64,000 nt of DNA from an uncultured Fibrobacter sp. (GTDB taxonomy: Bacteria > Fibrobacterota > Fibrobacteria > Fibrobacterales > Fibrobacteraceae). Position 1 is the first letter of the stretch, and every line of letters starts with the position of its first letter. The stretch lies in the NCBI GenBank assembly GCA_946186895.1, contig CAMHOW010000008.1, positions 1-64,000 on the forward strand. Reading direction: 5' to 3'. Position numbers and translations under genes: made by a program. Under the pieces are notes generated by a model that had not been told where the DNA came from, made no database searches, and saw only the letters and a list, made by a program, of their open reading frames with translations. Below are positions 41,993-52,277 of the stretch, piece by piece.

Positions 41993-43636
41993 TTAAGCCT
42001 CCCCGCCTGCAGGATGATACGCCGCAAAGCGTCTAATGTCGTTCGCCCGTTTCCAAGCTTCTACGCCGTCAATGTAACCCGCTTCCACGCATTTCTGCAA
42101 GGAGTCGTCCAGAGTAACACCCTGATCACGCTGGCTACTGATAGCGGCATTCAATTGAGAAAGGTCTCCCTTGCGAATCATGCCGGCAATAGTGGGCGTC
42201 ACGCGGACAGCCTCGGCAGCAAGGACCAGCCCTTGGTTGTCCACCACGGGAACCAGGTGCTGCACAATAACACCCTTCAGCTGATCTGCCAAGGAGCTTG
42301 CCAAAGAGGAACGTCCGCTTTCGGGAACAGAAACAAGGAGTCTTGAAAGCAGGGCATGGATATTGTTTCCGCGAGTCACGGCAAACACCAAGGCGCCAGA
42401 ATTGGCCGCCTGCAAAAGCAGGTTCAGTTCATCCACATTCTCTAGGTGATCAAAGCAGATGACATCGGCGCCGTCGCGCATGGCAAGGGTAATGCCATCC
42501 AGGCCCGTACGGACATGGAGTCCCACTTCCTTTTGCACCAGAGCGCCAGCTCCACTCTGCAGAATCCTTTCAATAGGACGTTCAATGGTCTGAATATAGC
42601 AGGGACGGTTTGCCGCAATGGATTCGGCAAATGCGTTCACCGTAGTAGTACGGCCACTGGCAGAAGGCCCTGCCACAAGCACAAGCCCGCTGTTCAGTTC
42701 GGCAAACTGCATACAGAAAGGCGGCAGGTTCAAGGTATCAAGGCCAGCAGCTTCCGTGGGAATTACACGAATCGAAATGCTGGGCACCACACCGTTCCAA
42801 GTCACAGAAATACGGGCACGGCCAACACCGGCAAGGGCAATGGTCTTGCTAAAGTTCTTGCCGGCAACCACACTGTAGTCGTCAGCAAAACCATCCGAGG
42901 CTTCGGCCAGCAGTTCCGAAATGCGGGTCTTGTCCACCACCTGCTCGGTAGCGGGGAACAGCGCACCTGACTGACGCATGACCACCTGGCGGTTGGAATA
43001 AAGGTAGATGTCTGTGGCACCGTACTGGCGGGCAAAGGCTATCATCTTCCTCAAGGACATAGTCGGAAGAAGGGTCTGGGGAGCTTCCACAGCCGTTCCC
43101 TCGCCCGAAGAAAGGGCGAAGCGGCGGGGCAGTTCCTGTTCACCTTCTTCTGCAGAATCTTCGCCAGATTCCTCGGCAATGCCGATAGTAGAAATGCTCG
43201 TGGTCTCCAATCCGGAAACCGTCTCCACCACCATGTTAGACGAGGACGACTCGCCGTAGATGTTGTTCCCCTCGATCTGCAGGGCAGGCTCGTCATTGAC
43301 GGGTTCCGCCATGGCAGCGGGCTTAGGTTCTACATGAGCGGGAGCCGGCTTAGGTGCGGGAGCGGAGGTTGCAGCTGCGGGGGCAGGCTTCGGAGCGGGC
43401 GCAGGAGCTGCGGTTGCAGAGGCTGCTGCAGGAGCTGCGTTAGCGGCCTTTTTCGCCTCCAAATTCTGCACAAAGGCAAGAACCTTCGCATACATCGCTT
43501 GCTGCAGGATTCCCGCCTTTACCAGGACCTGACCGATATCCATTGATTCCGTAATTTCGCCCCAATGGGCCTTGACTTGATCCTCAGTGACCACCTTGTT
43601 GTGGACAAGGACCTGTGCCATATACTGATTTCTCAT
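41993..43636 (-). CDS. Degenerate PilT-like ATPase, long form with Arg in Walker A
   Basis: This 547-residue protein starts at ATG 43636 (GGAGGG upstream, overlapping the permease stop by ATGA). It has an N-terminal domain like the T2SSE/GspE N-domain (residues about 1-60, AQVLVHNKVVTEDQVKAHWGE). An Ala/Pro/Lys linker (about 65-115), an acidic stretch, and a PilT-like core (about 195-530) follow. Walker A reads GPSASGRTTT, with Arg in place of the invariant Lys (about position 329). TIERPIE is close to PilT's TIEDPIE, but the GExRD box is DHLEN. It probably binds nucleotide poorly or not at all, so a regulatory or partner role to the short form is likely. Confidence 0.8.
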   Translation of the reverse strand: MRNQYMAQVLVHNKVVTEDQVKAHWGEITESMDIGQVLVKAGILQQAMYAKVLAFVQNLEAKKAANAAPAAASATAAPAPAPKPAPAAATSAPAPKPAPAHVEPKPAAMAEPVNDEPALQIEGNNIYGESSSSNMVVETVSGLETTSISTIGIAEESGEDSAEEGEQELPRRFALSSGEGTAVEAPQTLLPTMSLRKMIAFARQYGATDIYLYSNRQVVMRQSGALFPATEQVVDKTRISELLAEASDGFADDYSVVAGKNFSKTIALAGVGRARISVTWNGVVPSISIRVIPTEAAGLDTLNLPPFCMQFAELNSGLVLVAGPSASGRTTTVNAFAESIAANRPCYIQTIERPIERILQSGAGALVQKEVGLHVRTGLDGITLAMRDGADVICFDHLENVDELNLLLQAANSGALVFAVTRGNNIHALLSRLLVSVPESGRSSLASSLADQLKGVIVQHLVPVVDNQGLVLAAEAVRVTPTIAGMIRKGDLSQLNAAISSQRDQGVTLDDSLQKCVEAGYIDGVEAWKRANDIRRFAAYHPAGGEA

Positions 43637-44436
43637 AGGAAATCCCTCCGGCTGAACCACCAACTAGCGATGGCCAAAAACACTCCTACATAACCGATTG
43701 CATAAACCGTATTCCAGAACAGGTACATATCGGGCAAAGCCAAACCGTGAACCACATAGCTGGTCACATTGTAACGGTATAACCCCGGGAACACGGCGTG
43801 AATCACCACAGCCACCTTTTCAAGCAGGGCTGTAGAGGCATCCCCCATCTCGCCCATGCGACTAGCAAAGCGGATCTGTTCCAGAAGCTGGTTGCTCAGA
43901 TGGCCGGCAAAATATACCCCAAGGGTGAACAGGGCACTCAAGATAGTGGAGCTGAAACTGCTGAACAAGAGCGCTATGGCGATAACCACCGCCATCTCCC
44001 AGAAAATCAGGTAGATAGCCGTCAAAAGGCTTAGCGTCGGCTCCGAGTTCGTCAGGAACAGAATCGCGTAATAGATAAGCGTGAGCAAAGCCAGATGAAC
44101 CGCCACCACCGCCAAGAGTCCAAAGTACTTGCCCACGATGAAGGTGGCCCTGCTGATGGGCTTGGAAAGCAAGGTCAACACCGTCCGACGCTGGATTTCC
44201 TTCTGCACCAGGCTAATACCCACAAAGATGGAAATCAGAAGCCCAGACAAGCTCATCACAGAAAGGGTGGTGGACTTGATCACATAGGCCCGATCGAATA
44301 CCGACCATTCCCCAAGCACAATACTGAACAGGGCAAGGCCAATAGCCAAAAGGCCAATGTTATAAAGAATCTTGTCGCGAATAGATTCACGGAACGTATT
44401 GAGGGCAATAATGCCAATATGCTTAAGCGTCTGCAC
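43633..44436 (-). CDS. ABC-2 type transporter permease
   Basis: This protein of about 267 residues has six predicted membrane helices (ILYNIGLLAIGLALFSIVLG, SVMSLSGLLISIFVGISLV, FGLLAVVAVHLALLTLIYYAILF, AIYLIFWEMAVVIAIALLF, TILSALFTLGVYFAG, LFWNTVYAIGYVGVFLAIASWW). QKEIQRRTVLTLLSKPISRATFIVGK is the ABC-2 cytoplasmic signature. I choose GTG 44436 because GAGGAG lies seven bases upstream; the track starts at a TTG too close to it. It pairs with the ATPase gene just upstream. The gene order recalls gliding-type GldA/GldF pairs, but the match is generic. Confidence 0.85.
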   Translation of the reverse strand: MQTLKHIGIIALNTFRESIRDKILYNIGLLAIGLALFSIVLGEWSVFDRAYVIKSTTLSVMSLSGLLISIFVGISLVQKEIQRRTVLTLLSKPISRATFIVGKYFGLLAVVAVHLALLTLIYYAILFLTNSEPTLSLLTAIYLIFWEMAVVIAIALLFSSFSSTILSALFTLGVYFAGHLSNQLLEQIRFASRMGEMGDASTALLEKVAVVIHAVFPGLYRYNVTSYVVHGLALPDMYLFWNTVYAIGYVGVFLAIASWWFSRRDFL

Positions 44437-45334
44437 GGGCAATCTCCTCAGTCAAAATGTCTTCTAGGCTTGGGCGCTTGTGGTCCATCTTCTCCACCGC
44501 AATGCCGTTATCCAGGCAGTAACGGAGCAAACGGTCACGGGCGGCATCGTCGGCACAAATCACCTCCTGGGGGTGACCCGCCAAGGTAACGCCCTCGGGC
44601 AGGTCCTTGGCAGGAACGGCTACCCGGGTCCGCACATGGTACTCGATACCGCAGGAATCCGTAATCTCGTCCACCGTACCCTCACGGACTATACGGCCAT
44701 CCACAATCATAGCCACCCGATGGCTGATGGATTCCACATCACTCAAAAGGTGACTGGAATAGAAAATGGTCACGCCGTCCCGGTTCAGTTCCAGGATGGC
44801 CTCCCGGACATCGCGACGGCCCATGGGGTCAAGACCGCTCATAGGTTCGTCCAAAATCAAAAGCTTGGGTTTACCCAAAATGGCCTGGGCAATTCCCACG
44901 CGCTGCATCATACCCTTGGAGTACGAACGCAGACGACGGTCAATCCAGTCCTTGTCGGCATGGAGCAGTTGCAAGGCCCAGGTGATACGTTCATTCAAAA
45001 GGTTCCCTTCTAGGCCTACCAACTTGCCATAGAACTGCAAGAGTTCACGTCCGGTGAGGTAGTCATAGAAATAGGGCTGTTCCGGAGAATAACCGATAAA
45101 ACGACGGCTCTTCACGTCGCGAGGGCTAATCCCGTTAACCAGGACCTTGCCGGAATCAAAGTTCAGAAGCCCGGTAAGCACCTTGATGGTGGTGGACTTG
45201 CCCGCCCCGTTAGGGCCGATAAAACCATAAATCTGACCCGGTTCCACATGAAGGCTTACATCCTTCAGCGCCAGTTTCGGTTTCATCAAGAAACCGCTCC
45301 TGTAGGTCTTATGCAAATGTTCAATCTGGATCAT
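44423..45334 (-). CDS. ABC transporter ATP-binding protein
   Basis: This 303-residue ATPase has Walker A GPNGAGKSTT, Q-loop YSPEQPYFYDYL, signature YSKGMMQRVG, Walker B LLILDEPMSGLD and switch His SSHLLSDVE. The C-terminal extension (about 215-303) is like those of ABC-2 partner ATPases of the CcmA/NatA/GldA type. It is the partner of the downstream permease. The substrate is unknown. It lies 3 bases after the small membrane protein gene. Confidence 0.92.
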   Translation of the reverse strand: MIQIEHLHKTYRSGFLMKPKLALKDVSLHVEPGQIYGFIGPNGAGKSTTIKVLTGLLNFDSGKVLVNGISPRDVKSRRFIGYSPEQPYFYDYLTGRELLQFYGKLVGLEGNLLNERITWALQLLHADKDWIDRRLRSYSKGMMQRVGIAQAILGKPKLLILDEPMSGLDPMGRRDVREAILELNRDGVTIFYSSHLLSDVESISHRVAMIVDGRIVREGTVDEITDSCGIEYHVRTRVAVPAKDLPEGVTLAGHPQEVICADDAARDRLLRYCLDNGIAVEKMDHKRPSLEDILTEEIARADA

Positions 45335-45337
45335 AAA

Positions 45338-45610
45338 CTACTCTTGGTCGTCCTTCTTTCCAAAAATTCGGCTTTCTGTCTCCTCTATCTCTTTGCGACG
45401 CTTATCGGCGCGAATCTTCTTATTCACAAAGAAATAGATGGCGGCACCCACAAGATATACCGCAAGTCCCGAGTAAAAGAACGGGTTGATAGAGGTCCCT
45501 TCTAGTCCAGGGAAAAGGTTCAACAAGACACTATGGCCAAACAGGCTTAAAATCACCAATATAAAGCCCAAAGCACGGAGCACATAGGTCAAAACTATCA
45601 ATTTGTTCAT
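45338..45610 (-). CDS. Small two-helix membrane protein
   Basis: This 90-residue protein starts at ATG 45610 with GAGGTGTCA upstream. It has two hydrophobic segments (VLTYVLRALGFILVILSLFG; FFYSGLAVYLVGAAIYFFV) and then a basic/acidic cytoplasmic tail (NKKIRADKRRKEIEETESRIFGKKDDQE). It is the first gene of the ABC/PilT-like/patatin run. No family recognised. Confidence 0.7.
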   Translation of the reverse strand: MNKLIVLTYVLRALGFILVILSLFGHSVLLNLFPGLEGTSINPFFYSGLAVYLVGAAIYFFVNKKIRADKRRKEIEETESRIFGKKDDQE

Positions 45611-45740
45611 TGACACCTCAAAATGGTACTTTTACCCTGGAAAAATACACTTTTTGAAAGCGTTTAACACGTTTTCAATGTTTAATTTGATGTTTTTTAG
45701 TCAAATTGAACGATATAGGCGTCAATTAACCGAAATCTAG

Positions 45741-45812
45741 ATGGCGGCTCAAGGCCGCCATGACGTTTATTGGGCTGCCACGACGTTATTCAGCGGCCAT
45801 GACGTTTAATTG
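45741..45812. repeat. Intergenic repeats GGCGGCTCAAGGCCGCCATGACGTTTA
   Basis: The hairpin ATGGCGGCTCAAGGCCGCCAT is followed by three copies of a GCC(A/G)CGACGTT or GCCATGACGTTTA phrase. They lie in the 225-base gap between the membrane-protein gene and the gene at 45835. No ORF is supported in this gap. Confidence 0.6.
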
Positions 45813-45834
45813 ACTGTTTTGAACGACCCGTTTT

Positions 45835-46209
45835 TCACATCTGGGTTCGGCTACGACTAACTTCTTTGCCGTTTAGGCATTCACAGACAAACCTGTCGGC
45901 GCTGACCACCTCGTAGTCGGACCCGCCGTTGAACACGTTGGCATTGCCGTATTCTTCGTGGAGCTTTTCCATACGGACACGGGCGTTAAATTTTTTGGAG
46001 AGTTCGGCGCAACACACAACAATTCCATCGTCAGAAATTGACACTGCCTTGGATTTATCCTTAAGGACTATTTGGATTTCGTTGGCGGTTGCTGTCGAAA
46101 GCAGGAACACGATATCGCCTATGGCGTACTCACGGCAATCCGAACCCGGCAAAACCGATTCGGCGTTATCGACCCAAAGCCTACCCGAAATGCTGTACTC
46201 GTGATCCAT
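45835..46209 (-). CDS. Hypothetical cytoplasmic protein
   Basis: This 124-residue protein is MDHEYSISGRLWVDNAESVL..., with no signal peptide or membrane helix. It contains several Cys (SDCREY, VVCCAELSKKF, FVCECLNGKEVS) and reads like a mixed alpha/beta single domain. It is divergent from uvrB, with 84 bases between starts. I do not recognise the family. Confidence 0.55.
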   Translation of the reverse strand: MDHEYSISGRLWVDNAESVLPGSDCREYAIGDIVFLLSTATANEIQIVLKDKSKAVSISDDGIVVCCAELSKKFNARVRMEKLHEEYGNANVFNGGSDYEVVSADRFVCECLNGKEVSRSRTQM

Positions 46210-46293
46210 AGTGGAAATTTACTATTTTTGACCCAAAGGCGCACTGCGCCGACCCCAAACCTCAAAGCACCGTAGGTGCGACCTCATACCTGA

Positions 46294-48489
<2,196 letters not shown>

Positions 48490-48593
48490 TTCCGATTTTT
48501 CCTGTTTTTACCCCTTTTTTACACTTTTTCTGTTGTTTTTTTACCCTTTTTTGTTTATTTTCAGGGGTAGAAACTTTTTATGAGGAAAAAATC

Positions 48594-49577
48594 ATGAAAT
48601 TTGCCAAAAAGCTATTCCTTTACTCCGTCTTCGCCCTGGGAACCATCGGACTCACCGCTTGCGGTGGCGACAGCAGTTCTAGTGCAGATGAAGGCGATAG
48701 TTCCTCTTCTGCAGAACCCCTGGTTCTGTCTTCCGTTTCGGAAACATCTCCGTTGGATGCAGGTTCTAAAGTTGTTGCCGCTGCAACTGCCGACGGTAAT
48801 GGCGGCTTCTACCTATCCCTCAGCGGAATCATCAAGACCGACAGCGAAACATTCCCCGACCCCGAAGGCTACGATGGTGAAGACCCCGTTTACTACAATA
48901 TTGACAACCTTCAGTTTGACGTGGGCGACAAGGACGGCAACCGCGTTTCCCTCCCTGTCAACCTTAAGCCGGGCGCATCCCTTGGAAAGGAATCCATCAA
49001 CCTGATTTCCGTCATTGACGAAATTCCCCTTGATCAAGATGCCACTTGTGGGGACGAATTCACGCTCTATGTCACTATCTTCATGAGCGGCGATACCGAA
49101 GATACCAAGCAGTACGCCTACACCGCCCGTATAGACACAACGTTTAACATTCCCTGTAAGGTTATCGAATCTTCTAGCGCGGCTGCCACCTGTACCGAAA
49201 TGGAAAAGGTCGGCCCGGTCACCCTGTCCAACAAGCTCGGTGACAGCCAGTTTGCCATCAACTTCAGTACCGGTACCGCCGACAACCCCGACGTGACCAT
49301 GGTTATTGAAGACGGCACGCCCTTCTTTGACGCCGGCACTGGCGTAGAAATCGTCCGTGAAGGCTCTCAGGAAACCGGCGTTATCCCCTCGGGACAGGTC
49401 TGCATGGAAGGTTTCTCCGAAGCCTACAACGGTAAGGACAACCATATGGAACTGGAACAGATGGGTTGGTACCTCATCAAGACCGCTTCTGGAACCTATG
49501 CCGTCATGATTGACAGCTTCATGAGGCAGGATGAAACCAGGGGTGACCTGACCATCATCTACTTCAAGAAGAAATAG
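48594..49577 (+). CDS. Predicted lipoprotein with Ser-rich N-terminus
   Basis: This 327-residue lipoprotein (MKFAKKLFLYSVFALGTIGLTAC) has two SSSS blocks (DSSSSADEGDSSSSAEP) after the lipobox, then two beta-rich regions (about 45-200 and 205-327). Cysteines in ATCGDEF, IPCKV, ATCTEM and QVCMEG could form disulfides. No known family recognised. GAGGAAAAAATC precedes the ATG; a terminator follows at 49604. Upstream of it, 48490-48593 is T-rich with no other feature. Confidence 0.7.
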   Translation: MKFAKKLFLYSVFALGTIGLTACGGDSSSSADEGDSSSSAEPLVLSSVSETSPLDAGSKVVAAATADGNGGFYLSLSGIIKTDSETFPDPEGYDGEDPVYYNIDNLQFDVGDKDGNRVSLPVNLKPGASLGKESINLISVIDEIPLDQDATCGDEFTLYVTIFMSGDTEDTKQYAYTARIDTTFNIPCKVIESSSAAATCTEMEKVGPVTLSNKLGDSQFAINFSTGTADNPDVTMVIEDGTPFFDAGTGVEIVREGSQETGVIPSGQVCMEGFSEAYNGKDNHMELEQMGWYLIKTASGTYAVMIDSFMRQDETRGDLTIIYFKKK

Positions 49578-49603
49578 TTCTCCAAAACAGCCTTTTGGAA
49601 AAG

Positions 49604-49630
49604 CCCTCCCCCACGGGAGGGTTTCTTTTA
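49604..49630 (+). terminator. Rho-independent terminator
   Basis: CCCTCCC ccac GGGAGGG is followed by TTTCTTTTA. It ends the lipoprotein gene transcript. Confidence 0.85.
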
Positions 49631-49681
49631 TGGTGTTGAAATTGCTAAATTTACCCGCGTAATTTTAACACGGAGTAAACC

Positions 49682-51316
49682 ATGCTCAAGAAGCTTTCCA
49701 ATTTCCCCGGCATCAAGGGTCCGGTCGTAACCATCGTGATGGATGGTTTTGGTATCACCGATAAGGTCGAAGGCAACGCCATCAAGGCTGCCCGCACCCC
49801 GACTCTCGACAACCTCTTCAAGATGTACCCGAACGTGCTCCTGAAGGCTCACGGCCGCGCCGTGGGTATGCCGACCAACGAAGACATGGGTAACTCCGAA
49901 GTGGGCCACAACGCTATCGGTGCCGGCCAGGTGTACAACCAGGGTGCCGCCCTCGTGCAAGACGCCATCGTCTCCGGCGACATCTTCGGCCGCGACGCTT
50001 GGAAGGAAATCGCCGGCAACGCCCGCGAAAAGAACTCCGTCCTCCACTTCATCGGTCTCTTCAGCGACGGTAACGTTCACTCCAACATTTCTCACCTCAA
50101 GGCCATGGTCGCCCAGGCCAAGAAGGAAGGCCTCAAGAAGGTCCGCGTGCACATCCTCCTCGACGGTCGTGACGTGCCGGAAACCTCCGCCCTCGATTAC
50201 GTCGGCCCGTTCGAAAAGTTCATCGACGAACTCCGCTCTCCGGAATTCGACGTTTGCATTGCTAGCGGCGGTGGCCGTATGCAGATTACCATGGACCGTT
50301 ACAACGCTAACTGGAAAATGGTGGAACTCGGTTGGAAGACCCACGTGCTGGGCGAAGGCCGCTACTTCGACAACGCTACGCAGGCTATCGAAACTCTCCG
50401 TGGCGAAACCAAGGCTATTGACCAGGATCTCCCGCCGTTCGTGATTGCCAAGGACGGCCAGCCGGTCGGCACCATCAACGACGGCGACTCCGTGGTGTTC
50501 TTCAACTTCCGTGGCGACCGCGCCATCGAAATCACCCGCGCCTTCGAAGAAGAATCCTTCAACGAATTTGACCGCAAGCGCTTCCCGAAGGTCTGCTACG
50601 CCGGCATGCTCCAGTACGACGGCGACCTCAAGCTCCCGAACCGCTTCTTGGTGCCGCCTCCGGCTATCAAGGAAACCAGCGGCGAATGGCTTTCCGAAAC
50701 GGGCGTGAAGCAGTTCGCCTGCTCCGAAACGCAGAAGTACGGCCACGTGACCTACTTCTGGAATGGTAACCGTTCCAGCAAGTTCGACGGCGAAACCTAC
50801 CTCGAAATCGAATCTGACGTTGTTCCGTTCGAACAGCGCCCGTGGATGAAGGCTGCCGAAATCACCGACGCCATGATCGAAGCTTTGAAGAGCGGCAAGT
50901 ACCAGACTCTCCGCTGCAACTTCCCGAACGGCGACATGGTGGGCCACACTGGTTCCTTCCGCGCCGCTACGATGGCTATCGAAGCCGTGGATATCGGCCT
51001 CGCCCGCTTGCTCCCGGTGATTGACGCCCTCGGCGGTGTCGCCATCATCACGGCTGACCATGGTAACGCCGACGAAATGTACGAAATCGACAAGAAGACC
51101 GGCATGCCGAAGGTCAACAAGGACGGTACGTTCAAGGCCAAGACGAGCCACACCCTCAACAAGGTGCCGTGCATCCTTTACGATAACGTAACGGGTGGCA
51201 AGCTCGGCCTCAAGGAAGGCGACTGGGGTCTTTCCAACATCGCTGCTACGACGGCCAACCTCCTCGGCCTCGAAAAGCACGAAGCTTGGGACGACAGCAT
51301 GCTAGTTATCAAGTAA
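49682..51316 (+). CDS. gpmI: 2,3-bisphosphoglycerate-independent phosphoglycerate mutase
   Basis: GpmI interconverts 3- and 2-phosphoglycerate in glycolysis, using two Mn ions and a phosphoserine intermediate. The 544-residue protein has the alkaline-phosphatase-fold metal site VVTIVMDGFG, the catalytic Ser segment NEDMGNSEVGHNAIGAG, HILLDGRDVPETSA, FNFRGDRAIEI, HVTYFWNGNRS and ITADHGNADEM. The length is slightly above the common bacterial form. GGAG precedes the ATG; high-usage codons suggest strong expression. Confidence 0.96.
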   Translation: MLKKLSNFPGIKGPVVTIVMDGFGITDKVEGNAIKAARTPTLDNLFKMYPNVLLKAHGRAVGMPTNEDMGNSEVGHNAIGAGQVYNQGAALVQDAIVSGDIFGRDAWKEIAGNAREKNSVLHFIGLFSDGNVHSNISHLKAMVAQAKKEGLKKVRVHILLDGRDVPETSALDYVGPFEKFIDELRSPEFDVCIASGGGRMQITMDRYNANWKMVELGWKTHVLGEGRYFDNATQAIETLRGETKAIDQDLPPFVIAKDGQPVGTINDGDSVVFFNFRGDRAIEITRAFEEESFNEFDRKRFPKVCYAGMLQYDGDLKLPNRFLVPPPAIKETSGEWLSETGVKQFACSETQKYGHVTYFWNGNRSSKFDGETYLEIESDVVPFEQRPWMKAAEITDAMIEALKSGKYQTLRCNFPNGDMVGHTGSFRAATMAIEAVDIGLARLLPVIDALGGVAIITADHGNADEMYEIDKKTGMPKVNKDGTFKAKTSHTLNKVPCILYDNVTGGKLGLKEGDWGLSNIAATTANLLGLEKHEAWDDSMLVIK

Positions 51317-51318
51317 GC

Positions 51319-51415
51319 GAATTCAGATTTCAGAATTCGGAGTTCAGAGTTGTTTAATTTGGCGGCTACGCCGCGATTATTCAAATTCTGAAATCCGAAA
51401 TCAAAATTCCGAATT
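51319..51415. repeat. AATTCGGAATTC-rich element, copy 2 (opposite orientation to copy 1)
   Basis: AATTCAGATTTCAGAATTCGGAGTTCAGAGTTGTTTAATTTGGCGGC...GCCGCGATTATTC...GAATTAAAA aligns with the reverse complement of 1193-1290 through core and arms. Confidence 0.75.
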
Positions 51416-51416
51416 A

Positions 51417-51445
51417 AAAGGAACCCGCAAGGGTTCCTTTTTTTA
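51417..51445. terminator. Bidirectional terminator between gpmI and the histidine-phosphatase gene
   Basis: AAAAGGAACCC gcaa GGGTTCCTTTTTTT has A and T runs on both sides, so it can end both convergent transcripts. Confidence 0.88.
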
Positions 51446-51446
51446 T

Positions 51447-52199
51447 TTACTGCAACCGACCGGTTTCTAGACCACGGACGGTCTTGAACCGTTTATTGCC
51501 ATTGGGGTCTATAATGATGGCAATACCTGCCAGGTAATTGATCCATTTGCCATTCATCCATTGACGCAAATCAATTTGCCAATTGGAAGCATAGATAGTC
51601 ATGCCGGCCACAAGAAAATCGTGGGATATCAAAATGTTGACCCGTTTCATGGATGGCAAATGAGCCGTTAGGGAATCAAGCCATTCTTCGCTACGAGTGG
51701 TAAGGTCGTAATACCCCTTGCTGTACCCACCTTCATAAGCCATTTTCGAAAAGGTCTCCCAGTTATGCCAATTCTTCTCGATATTCAAGGCAACATCCTT
51801 TTCGTACCACTCCCCCGCCAAAATACCCCAGGTTTCACGTTGGTAGTTCTTTTCACCTCGCCCCTCAGCGATACCCTCACATGTTTGCTGAGTCCGGCCA
51901 AAGTCGGAAGACGCGTAAAAGAATTCTTCGTCACTTTGAAGCTTTTCACCGACGGATTTGGACTGTTCAATTCCATTCTCCGTAAGGAGGCCTTCACGGG
52001 AATAGTCCTCCCCGCGCTCGGCATGCCTAAGCAAGAAAACCACCGTTTCGGAGTCGGCAACCTCAGCAAGGACCTTGTCAATATCGTTGAACCCGATATC
52101 CGAAACAAAACGAGACCCAGACGACGTACCGCTATCACTGCAGGCTAGCAGGGAAAAAGCCATGGCCGTCGCTACAACAAAAGCAAATAGTTTTTTCAT
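51447..52199 (-). CDS. Histidine-phosphatase-like lipoprotein
   Basis: This 250-residue protein starts at ATG 52199 (MKKLFAFVVATAMAFSLLAC lipobox). It belongs to the histidine phosphatase (phosphoglycerate mutase-like) superfamily. FLLRHAERGEDYSREGLLTENG has the catalytic RH(A) motif (RHG in most members) and ILISHDFLVAG supplies the second His. FYASSDFGRTQQTCEGIAEG matches the Arg-containing substrate site. The substrate is unknown; it acts outside the cytoplasm. Confidence 0.85.
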   Translation of the reverse strand: MKKLFAFVVATAMAFSLLACSDSGTSSGSRFVSDIGFNDIDKVLAEVADSETVVFLLRHAERGEDYSREGLLTENGIEQSKSVGEKLQSDEEFFYASSDFGRTQQTCEGIAEGRGEKNYQRETWGILAGEWYEKDVALNIEKNWHNWETFSKMAYEGGYSKGYYDLTTRSEEWLDSLTAHLPSMKRVNILISHDFLVAGMTIYASNWQIDLRQWMNGKWINYLAGIAIIIDPNGNKRFKTVRGLETGRLQ

Positions 52200-52228
52200 A
52201 TTATATCCCATCCCTGCTTAATTTATAA

Positions 52229-52257
52229 CAAAAAAGCGCCCGCTTGTGGCGGACGCT
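52229..52257 (-). terminator. Terminator after the GH51-like gene
   Basis: On the minus strand AGCGTCCGC CACAA GCGGGCGCT is followed by TTTTTTG. Confidence 0.78.
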
Positions 52258-52277
52258 CAACATTAAGGGTGTAATTA

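Noticed and set aside
40509-41996. 495-aa plus-strand ORF spanning patatin and PilT-like genes
   Set aside because: It crosses two genuine minus-strand genes and has no recognisable domain.
49628-51280. 550-aa minus-strand ORF opposite gpmI
   Set aside because: This is a codon-bias mirror of a highly expressed gene; the sense strand is a textbook iPGM.
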